NCBI GenBank assembly: GCA_964408165.1
Contig: CAYOYH010000015.1
Span: forward strand, 1-18,145
Length of the DNA stretch: 18,145 bases
Reading direction: 5' to 3'
DNA from: CAYOYH01 sp964408165
GTDB lineage: Bacteria; Patescibacteriota; Saccharimonadia; Saccharimonadales; CAYOYH01
The notes below the pieces were generated by a model. That model had not been told where the DNA came from. It saw nothing but the letters and a program-made list of their open reading frames with translations, and ran no database searches. This document shows, piece after piece, positions 13,083-18,145 of the stretch; within the stretch, counting starts at the first letter, position 1, and each line of letters begins with the position of its first letter. The position numbers were made by a program, and so were the translations under genes.

Positions 13083-13117
13083 TATAATCTTTTTTAACGT
13101 GAACGAAAACAGGAGGT
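13083..13117 (+). promoter_or_regulatory. -10 box and ribosome binding site of recA
   Basis: A perfect TATAAT (13083-13088) and a perfect AGGAGGT (13111-13117), 4 nt before the ATG. No -35 box is visible at 16-18 bp. AGCAT (13062-13066)/ATGCT (13077-13081) is a short inverted repeat overlapping the -35 to -10 region and could be an operator; no known LexA box was recognised. Confidence 0.6.
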
Positions 13118-13121
13118 AAAT

Positions 13122-14144
13122 ATGACGGACAAAAAGGCTGACAACAAGTCCAGCGATAAGAGTGCCAAACTAAAAGCGCTTGGACTAGCGGTGGAGCAGA
13201 TAGAGAAACAATACGGCGACGGCGCTATTATGCGTCTAGGCGACGCCCAGAAAGTAGACATTCCTACTTTTTCCACAGGAAGCTTGTCTTTGGATTTAGC
13301 TCTTGGTGGCGGAATACCAAAAGGGCGAGTAATTGAGATTTACGGACCGGAAAGTTCAGGAAAAACCACTCTTGCGCTTCATTGCATAGCCTCTATTCAA
13401 ACCGAAGGCGGCACTGCAGCTTTCATAGATGCCGAGCACGCCCTAGACCCGCAGTACGCCAAGAAACTTGGCGTCGATACTGAGGGGCTGTTAATTTCTC
13501 AACCAGATAACGGCGAACAGGCACTAGAAATAGCCGAAAAATTAGTCCGTTCCAACGCCGTAGACCTAGTAGTTATCGATTCTGTAGCAGCCTTGGTGCC
13601 GCGCGCTGAAATAGAAGGCGAAATGGGCGACAGCCACATGGGGCTTCAGGCTAGGCTAATGAGCCAGGCACTCCGAAAGCTCACTGCCGTTATTAGCAAA
13701 TCGAAAACTACCGTTATTTTCATCAATCAAATCCGAATGAAGATTGGGGTGATGTTTGGCAACCCCGAAACGACTACTGGTGGAAATGCATTGAAGTTTT
13801 ATTCCAGCGTGCGAATGGATATTCGTCGGATTGGTCAGATAAAGAGCGGCGAAGACATTATCGGTAACCGCACGCGGGTAAAAGTGGTCAAGAACAAAGT
13901 GGCGCCGCCATTCAGGAAAGCTGAATTTGACATCATGTACGACGAAGGTATTTCCCGCACTGGCGATGTGCTAGACCTAGCTGTAGAACACGGCATCGTC
14001 GGCAAAAGTGGCGCTTGGTTAGACTACGCTGGAGCCAAAATCTCCCAAGGCCGTGAAGCCGGCAAACAGTATCTACTCGACAACCCTAAAATCATGAAAG
14101 AAATCGAGAAAAAAGTCCGCGCCGCTATCGCTAAGGCGGAGTAA
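13122..14144 (+). CDS. recA: Recombinase RecA
   Basis: RecA forms ATP-dependent filaments on single-stranded DNA for strand exchange and repair, and would act on DNA brought in by ComEC. The 340 residues are collinear with the family: a Lys-rich N-terminal helix, Walker A GPESSGKT (about 75-82), VIDSVAALVPRAEIEGEMG (about 150-168, Walker B and multimer interface), loop L2 in IRMKIGVMFGNPETTTGGNALKFY, and a short C-terminal domain. The acidic C-terminal tail seen in proteobacterial RecA is missing; it ends in Lys/Ala-rich helix. It is divergent from pilB. Its stop overlaps the next ATG (TAATG), so downstream genes are coupled. Confidence 0.97.
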   Translation: MTDKKADNKSSDKSAKLKALGLAVEQIEKQYGDGAIMRLGDAQKVDIPTFSTGSLSLDLALGGGIPKGRVIEIYGPESSGKTTLALHCIASIQTEGGTAAFIDAEHALDPQYAKKLGVDTEGLLISQPDNGEQALEIAEKLVRSNAVDLVVIDSVAALVPRAEIEGEMGDSHMGLQARLMSQALRKLTAVISKSKTTVIFINQIRMKIGVMFGNPETTTGGNALKFYSSVRMDIRRIGQIKSGEDIIGNRTRVKVVKNKVAPPFRKAEFDIMYDEGISRTGDVLDLAVEHGIVGKSGAWLDYAGAKISQGREAGKQYLLDNPKIMKEIEKKVRAAIAKAE

Positions 14145-14230
14145 TGACTAAATACGTGTTGAATTCGGGCGGGTTAAGCAATAACCCAAAGCGTGCCAAG
14201 GAGGGCGATTTTATCGTCATTGAAAAGTGA
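14144..14230 (+). CDS. 28-residue ORF coupled to recA; possible remnant of a peptidase S51-like N-terminus
   Basis: This tiny frame starts inside the recA stop (TAATG) and ends inside the start of the next gene (GTGA), so it bridges the two with no spacer. It encodes MTKYVLNSGGLSNNPKRAKE and eight more residues ending in Glu-Lys. The beginning resembles the N-terminus of peptidase S51 (dipeptidase E-like) proteins, so it may be what remains of a deleted gene. It may equally be kept because it carries ribosomes from recA to the next start, which lacks a close Shine-Dalgarno. Product function is unknown. Confidence 0.5.
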   Translation: MTKYVLNSGGLSNNPKRAKEGDFIVIEK

Positions 14231-14697
14231 CAGGCGCCAACCATGCTGTGACGGGTGGAGTGATTGGTCTAGTCATCGGCGGACCGCTGGCGATTCCTGT
14301 GGCTCTAGCTTCGCATTTTGCACTCGATGCTTTGCCTCATTTTGGTTTCGATAAAACTAAAGACCGAGCCAAGAATCGAAACAGGTTTATAGCGGCTTTC
14401 GTAGCAGATGCGGTAGTAGTGGCACTGCTATTTAGCGCAGCTTTACTGTTTGGCGGTGTTCCTTGGTACGTACTGGCTTCGGCGTTTGTGGCTATGACAC
14501 CAGATGTTGTTTGGATTTACAGATTTATTTTTGAGGGAAAATTAGGAAAAATTAAAGCAAGCCCGCTGAAAGGTTTAAACAAATGGCATTCGGACATTCA
14601 AACTAGCGAAGCTCCCAATGAAATTTGGGTGGAACTGGCTTGGTTTCCTTTGATGTTGGTGGCTGCCCTTAGTTTGCTGTCCCAATACCATGGCTAA
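14227..14697 (+). CDS. Multi-pass membrane protein, YdjM/DUF457-like (putative metal-dependent hydrolase)
   Basis: This 156-residue protein has three or four hydrophobic segments (about 8-30, 52-76, 80-98, 134-152). Histidines and acids are placed as in the YdjM/DUF457 membrane hydrolase family: TGANHAVTGG (His6), SHFALDALPHFG (about 29-40) and a later TPDVVW. The family assignment is by pattern and not certain; its biochemical role is largely unknown even in well-studied bacteria. Start is GTG 14227 overlapping the stop of the 28-codon ORF. The nearest GGAGG is about 22 nt upstream, so initiation likely depends on coupling. Its end overlaps recX by 8 bases. Confidence 0.7.
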   Translation: MTGANHAVTGGVIGLVIGGPLAIPVALASHFALDALPHFGFDKTKDRAKNRNRFIAAFVADAVVVALLFSAALLFGGVPWYVLASAFVAMTPDVVWIYRFIFEGKLGKIKASPLKGLNKWHSDIQTSEAPNEIWVELAWFPLMLVAALSLLSQYHG

Positions 14698-15301
14698 AAT
14701 TACCAACATCAAACAGCAACTGAAAAACCAAGATCGAATCAGTGTGTTTGTCGATGGAAAGTACAGCTTTTCACTTAGCACCTGGCAGTTTGCAAGCGCC
14801 AGATTAAAGGTTGGCGTAGAAGTTTCAGACCAAGAACTGGCCGAGCTTCAGGCGGACTCGGATTTTGGTAAAATCCATGACCGTGCGCTAATGTGGACGG
14901 CGCTCAGGCCGCGCTCTAACTGGGAGGTAGAAGATTATCTGCGTCGCAAAGTTGCCGATGAAGCAGTCCAGAAAAAACTTCTAAAAATTTTCCAAGAAAA
15001 AAAATACATTGACGACGCAGACTTCGCCGAGCGTTGGGTAGACAATCGCCGACTGCTCAAACCCATCAGTAAGCTTAAACTTCGTCAGGAGCTTTTGAAA
15101 AAGAGAGTATCCAAAGAAATTATCGACGAAACGCTAGCCCAAGATCAAACCGACGAAAAAGCAGTGCTGATAAAACTTATCGAAAAAAAGCGCAAAATTT
15201 CACGCTATCAAAACGAGAGAAAACTGATGCAGTACCTAGCACGCCAAGGCTTTAGCTACGGCGACATTAAGTCAGCGCTAGAAGACTCTGAACAAAATTA
15301 A
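14690..15301 (+). CDS. recX: Regulatory protein RecX
   Basis: RecX binds RecA filaments and limits their growth. The 203-residue protein has the family's repeats of three-helix modules: RALMWTALRPRSNWEVEDYLRRK (about 66-88), KKYIDDADFAERWVDNR (about 104-120) and the C-terminal KLMQYLARQGFSYGDIKSAL (about 177-196). The first 60 residues form an additional beta-rich segment that is common in longer RecX proteins of this type. It starts within the end of the preceding gene (8-base overlap), which places it in one transcription unit with recA and explains stoichiometric control. Confidence 0.92.
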   Translation: MAKITNIKQQLKNQDRISVFVDGKYSFSLSTWQFASARLKVGVEVSDQELAELQADSDFGKIHDRALMWTALRPRSNWEVEDYLRRKVADEAVQKKLLKIFQEKKYIDDADFAERWVDNRRLLKPISKLKLRQELLKKRVSKEIIDETLAQDQTDEKAVLIKLIEKKRKISRYQNERKLMQYLARQGFSYGDIKSALEDSEQN

Positions 15302-15556
15302 CCACAGCTTTTGTTTTAGTCTCTTTTTGTTAGTCCAAAGAGTAGCGCTAGTTTTATTGCTGTCAAAACTGACAGTAATCTCATAAAAACCCAATGGTGA
15401 ATTCTGTAGAGTTCACCATTGGGTGGTATTTTAGCTCCGCAGATAAATTGACGCCAAGCTCAATGTTGCTAGTAGGGCGTCCAGACATACTTCGAGTCTA
15501 TTTGCCAGTAGGCAGATGTTAGCGCCAGAGATATTTATCAGCACACTCTAGGGTAA
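15302..15556. other. Convergent spacer after recX
   Basis: No gene is seen. CTGTCA-AAAC-TGACAG (15360-15375) is a small perfect hairpin, followed by the larger terminator at 15384-15430. The remaining 125 bp show no clear structure. Confidence 0.5.
15384..15430. terminator. Bidirectional terminator between recX and the PRC-barrel gene
   Basis: ACCCAATGGTGAA (15389-15401) and TTCACCATTGGGT (15412-15424) form a perfect 13-bp stem with a 10-base loop. On the - strand it is followed by TTTTA, so it serves the PRC-barrel gene well; on the + strand GGTATTTTA gives a weaker tail for recX. Confidence 0.8.
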
Positions 15557-16132
15557 TTATTTGCTTTTGGCATCAGATTTTATCGGATCAGCCTCCAGGC
15601 TTAGTGGTTTGCCTAACAAAGTCTGCTTCAAGCTACTAGATTTTTCTTTAATGGCGGTGCTTTTGACGATTATTTTATCATCGGTAATCTGGATTATTTG
15701 CGAGCGATCTACTATCAGCTGTGAAACGCCAAAACTTTTGATCATCGATCGGCTGATATGGAGCTTCACAATCAAGAAACCATCGGTTTCGACTACGAAG
15801 TCCATCACCTTGCCTAGCTTATTCTTATTCTCAGTGTAGACAGGCTTATCAGCTAGCTGGAAATTAATGTCCGTCACTTCTTTGAGGCGAACCAAATCGT
15901 CGTCAAAATTCATCAACTGGTTGTTGTTGTCGATGACTAATCCTTGTGGTGTAACATTCCTGATGTCTTCAGTGTGCAGGACTAGATTTTGTTGTTGTGG
16001 CGCCAAAACATAGAAGGCGAAAATCTTCAGACTTCTGGGGTCTATTATCATTTCCCCCACAGTAGCTACTTGGTGTCCAGACTGGACACTAGCAATTGGT
16101 TTGTTCTGCAGGGCGTTTTGGAGCACTAGCAT
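15557..16132 (-). CDS. PRC-barrel domain protein
   Basis: The 191-residue soluble protein has two PRC-barrel-like beta domains. The first (about 8-80) contains GHQVATVGEMIIDPRSLKI. The second (about 95-165) contains PVYTENKNKLGKVMDFVVE. A Lys/Ser-rich tail follows. PRC barrels occur in RNA processing (RimM), photosynthetic reaction centres and many uncharacterised proteins, so no specific role follows. The frame is open 29 codons upstream to 16219, but that part is a translated heptad repeat (the LLLATCYLIL stretch) and is rejected. ATG 16132 follows a GATACT box by 10 nt and has no Shine-Dalgarno. Confidence 0.85.
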   Translation of the reverse strand: MLVLQNALQNKPIASVQSGHQVATVGEMIIDPRSLKIFAFYVLAPQQQNLVLHTEDIRNVTPQGLVIDNNNQLMNFDDDLVRLKEVTDINFQLADKPVYTENKNKLGKVMDFVVETDGFLIVKLHISRSMIKSFGVSQLIVDRSQIIQITDDKIIVKSTAIKEKSSSLKQTLLGKPLSLEADPIKSDAKSK

Positions 16133-16140
16133 AGTGGACT

Positions 16141-16196
16141 TAAGTATCAAGTAGCAGGTAGCAAGTAGCAAGTAGGAGTTGCCAGCCTGCAGATGG
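16141..16196 (-). promoter_or_regulatory. Heptad array with the promoter of the PRC-barrel gene
   Basis: On the - strand the units are CTACTTG, CTACTTG, CTACCTG, CTACTTG, ATACTTA, preceded by weaker units. TTGCTA (16171-16166) and GATACT (16148-16143), 17 bp apart, arise from units 21 bp apart, exactly as in the ruvC array. The ATG is 10 nt after the -10, so the leader is nearly absent. Confidence 0.6.
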
Positions 16197-16279
16197 TAGA
16201 AGTCGGGCTCCAAGCTCACCCTTTTTTGTAGATGGCAGGGAACGAGGGAATTAATTGCTAAAATCAGAGGTGCTCATGC

Positions 16280-16309
16280 TTGCAGTAGCGGCGAAGTACT
16301 TCGTATACT
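16280..16309 (+). promoter_or_regulatory. Promoter of the lamin-tail protein gene
   Basis: TTGCAG (16280-16285), 18 bp, then TATACT (16304-16309), ending 9 nt before the ATG. The 12-bp palindrome CGAAGTACTTCG (16292-16303) fills the space just before the -10 and could be an operator. There is no Shine-Dalgarno. Confidence 0.5.
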
Positions 16310-16318
16310 AGTCGGCAG

Positions 16319-17707
16319 ATGAAATACTTTCTAGCAGGACTTATCGGGCTTGCTCTCTCGGCTAGTGTTTTTGCCGTTCCAGTAGAACCTGAGAGTTTAC
16401 CGCCTGAGAATTTGTTGATAGTAGAGGTTCAGACTGGCTCGACAGAGAGCGCCAGAGAAGAATTCATAGAACTACACAACTCTAATGACACCGAAATAGA
16501 CCTCACAGGTTGGCTGTTGCAGTATAAATCAGCCACGGGCGAGAACTGGACAACCAGATCTGAACTCTCAGGAATTGTGGAGCCACGCGGGCGATACCTA
16601 ATCAGCACCGAAGACTATCTAGTCGAGGCAACGTTAGATGTTATGTCTCATGGTCTGGCTAAGACCGCTGGCCATGTGCGGTTGCTTCAGCCCAGCCCAG
16701 AAGAAGACGGAGAAGACACTATTCATGATGTTTTAGGCTGGGGAGGCGACGCCGATAGCGCCGAGGGTGATTTGCCAGCAGTTGCGCCAGAAGCGGGGCA
16801 AAGCCTGAAGCGTGTTGTCGACGAAGATGGCCACTTCATAGACACTAATGTCAACCAAGACGATTTTAAAACTAGCGAAACGCCGACACCAGTGTCTGAC
16901 AGGAAGCCACTATCAACAAGGGTGGTCGATGAACCGCTAGTCGAAGAGATTTCTGACAAAGAACCTGCCCATAAAGAGCCAGCCAGCAACAAAGAATTAG
17001 CTGGTGAAGAAGCTAATAATGAACAAGGCCAGGTGGCGGCACTGGTTTCTGAGCCGAAATTTTACGCAAAAATCACCATTACTGAACTATTCATTGACCC
17101 CAGCTCCCCGAAAACCGATGCCGATGATGAATTCATAGAACTGTTTAATCCTGGCAACGAGACCGTACAGCTCGAGGGCTATGTTATCCAGACGGGCAGT
17201 ACTTTTAGTCGTTCGTTTGCCATTCCGAATCTCGAAATAAGGTCGGGACAATACTTGCCGCTGTATTCTGTTGACACTGGTCTACCACTGGCTAATTCTG
17301 GCAGTCAAGCTAGGATTTTAGATCCAAACGGTGTCGAGTTGTTTAAAACTGCAGCTTACGATAGAGCCAGACCGGACACTGCCTGGGCGTTGGTTGCTGG
17401 TACCTGGCAGTGGACCGCTAGTCCTACGCCAGCTGCACCAAATGTGATTGTGGCTTTGGCTTCCTCTAGGAACAGGTCGTCTAGCGCGGGTTCAAGCTCG
17501 TCTAGTGCGCGGAGTTCTAGCTCTGGCTCAAACAGTGATGCCCGCATAGTCTACGAAGAGCCAGCCGCAATTGCGAATACCGAACTCAACACCGCTGTAC
17601 TTGCGGGTGTGGGCACCTTGGCTGTAGGCTATGCTATGTATGAATACCGTCGTGACATTACAAATAGAGTCCACCAGTTTAGAAAGTACCTTAAATCTCG
17701 CCGCTAG
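16319..17707 (+). CDS. Secreted, membrane-anchored protein with two lamin-tail domains
   Basis: This is a 462-residue cell-surface protein. A signal peptide (1-19, ending SVFA before VPVEP) precedes two lamin-tail domains (LTD, Ig-like). LTD1 is at about 30-150, with EEFIELHNSNDTEIDLTGWLL. LTD2 is at about 250-375, with DEFIELFNPGNETVQLEGYVI. An acidic linker lies between them (about 185-245). A Ser-rich linker of mostly Ser/Arg/Gly (about 380-405) leads to one transmembrane helix (about 424-442) and a basic cytoplasmic tail. No LPxTG motif is present, so anchoring is by the helix. LTD domains are frequent in surface proteins and nuclease-associated proteins of many bacteria; the ligand is unknown. 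Its last 68 bases overlap tsaE in another frame. Confidence 0.85.
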   Translation: MKYFLAGLIGLALSASVFAVPVEPESLPPENLLIVEVQTGSTESAREEFIELHNSNDTEIDLTGWLLQYKSATGENWTTRSELSGIVEPRGRYLISTEDYLVEATLDVMSHGLAKTAGHVRLLQPSPEEDGEDTIHDVLGWGGDADSAEGDLPAVAPEAGQSLKRVVDEDGHFIDTNVNQDDFKTSETPTPVSDRKPLSTRVVDEPLVEEISDKEPAHKEPASNKELAGEEANNEQGQVAALVSEPKFYAKITITELFIDPSSPKTDADDEFIELFNPGNETVQLEGYVIQTGSTFSRSFAIPNLEIRSGQYLPLYSVDTGLPLANSGSQARILDPNGVELFKTAAYDRARPDTAWALVAGTWQWTASPTPAAPNVIVALASSRNRSSSAGSSSSSARSSSSGSNSDARIVYEEPAAIANTELNTAVLAGVGTLAVGYAMYEYRRDITNRVHQFRKYLKSRR

Positions 17708-18107
17708 GATTGGCTCCAGGTTGAAGGGTGGTGAAGTTATAGATTTGGTTTCAGATTTAGGCGGTGGCAAGACTGTTTTCGTGCGTGGCTTAGCCAAAGG
17801 CATGGGTTCTGCAGACCAAGTTGCCAGCCCGACCTTCACCATTAGCCGTGAGTACAAAGCTGTAAAACTCAGGTCAGGGAGCTCTGCTGGGGTTAAAGAA
17901 AATTCGGACTCTGCTCGAACGCAGTCTGATGCGTCCAGAGTTCTTTGGTTGCACCATTTTGACTTTTACAGGTTAAGCGATGCCGGAATAATAACTGACG
18001 AACTCAAAGAGTCGATCAACGACCCTAGAGTCGCCGTAGTCATAGAATGGAGTAAAATCGTCGAAGATGTGTTGCCAAAAGACCGCTTGAGTGTTGCTCC
18101 AAAATAG
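17640..18107 (+). CDS. tsaE: tRNA threonylcarbamoyladenosine biosynthesis ATPase TsaE, C-terminus probably lost
   Basis: TsaE works with TsaB and TsaD in making t6A37 on ANN-reading tRNAs. The P-loop is SDLGGGKT where the family has GDLGAGKT, so the first glycine is replaced by serine. ASPTFTISREY and HHFDFYRL are the conserved switch and Asp-box regions, and VVIEWSKI the next conserved strand. Between them is an insertion of about 25 residues rich in Ser, Arg and Asp. The frame stops after DRLSVAPK, some 15-20 residues before the usual end, right beside IS-like sequence. Starts at 17631, 17640 or GTG 17652 are all possible; all lie inside the preceding gene (overlap 56-77 bases), because residues before the P-loop are needed. 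Confidence 0.8.
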   Translation: MNTVVTLQIESTSLESTLNLAARIGSRLKGGEVIDLVSDLGGGKTVFVRGLAKGMGSADQVASPTFTISREYKAVKLRSGSSAGVKENSDSARTQSDASRVLWLHHFDFYRLSDAGIITDELKESINDPRVAVVIEWSKIVEDVLPKDRLSVAPK

Positions 18108-18108
18108 T

Positions 18109-18145
18109 AATGTCCTAATTGAACACAATAGAAATGTCCTATTCT
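18109..18145. mobile_element. Possible insertion-sequence end at the window edge
   Basis: AATGTCCTAATT (18109-18120) and AATGTCCTATTC (18133-18144) are near-identical repeats 24 bp apart, starting just after the premature tsaE stop. Repeated TGTCCTATT blocks recall terminal regions of IS481-type elements; this is from memory and only 37 bp are visible. Confidence 0.4.

Noticed and set aside
16133..16219. 29-codon N-terminal extension of the PRC-barrel protein
   Set aside because: It is translated heptad repeat DNA and contains the promoter boxes.

Overview
The window looks like a chromosomal segment of a Patescibacteria/CPR bacterium, most likely a Saccharibacteria (TM7) relative. That assignment is inferred from gene content and style: a compact type IV pilus set, a ComEC without a nuclease domain, and ruvC/ruvA/ruvB and recA/recX as single short genes. 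UGA is used as a normal stop, which argues against the UGA-recoding CPR lineages.

Layout: a tRNA-Lys(UUU) at the left edge is followed by a second, degenerate copy of its 3' end plus terminator (1-295). The + strand then carries comEC (484-1935), a 98-bp heptamer tandem repeat, yebC (2439-3155), ruvC (3309-3782), a 664-bp non-coding block with a highly structured RNA candidate (about 3841-4145), and the overlapping pair ruvA-ruvB (4447-6041). The - strand holds a type IV pilus locus read from right to left: pilB, pilC, a pilin with its own strong promoter and terminator, a decayed insertion sequence, then pilM-pilN-pilO and a small pilus-associated membrane protein (12873 down to 6214). Divergent from pilB, the + strand carries recA, a 28-codon coupled ORF, a membrane protein and recX (13122-15301). 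A convergent terminator separates this from a PRC-barrel gene (-). A secreted lamin-tail-domain surface protein and an overlapping tsaE end the window; tsaE seems to lose its C-terminus next to what looks like the edge of an insertion sequence.

The genes fit one theme: DNA uptake and handling. A type IV pilus binds and retracts, ComEC passes single-stranded DNA, RecA/RecX perform strand exchange, and RuvABC branch-migrate and resolve junctions. No retraction ATPase (PilT), prepilin peptidase (PilD) or secretin is in the window.

Two non-coding patterns stand out. First, most intergenic spacers are built of degenerate 7-bp tandem units, each array with its own consensus, and the promoters of ruvC, ruvA and the PRC-barrel gene lie inside such arrays. 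Second, five genes (ruvC, ruvA, pilB, PRC-barrel, lamin-tail) have a -10 box (TATACT or GATACT) ending only 7-11 nt before the ATG and no Shine-Dalgarno, so they are probably leaderless, while yebC, ruvB, the pilin, pilC and recA carry clear Shine-Dalgarno sites.
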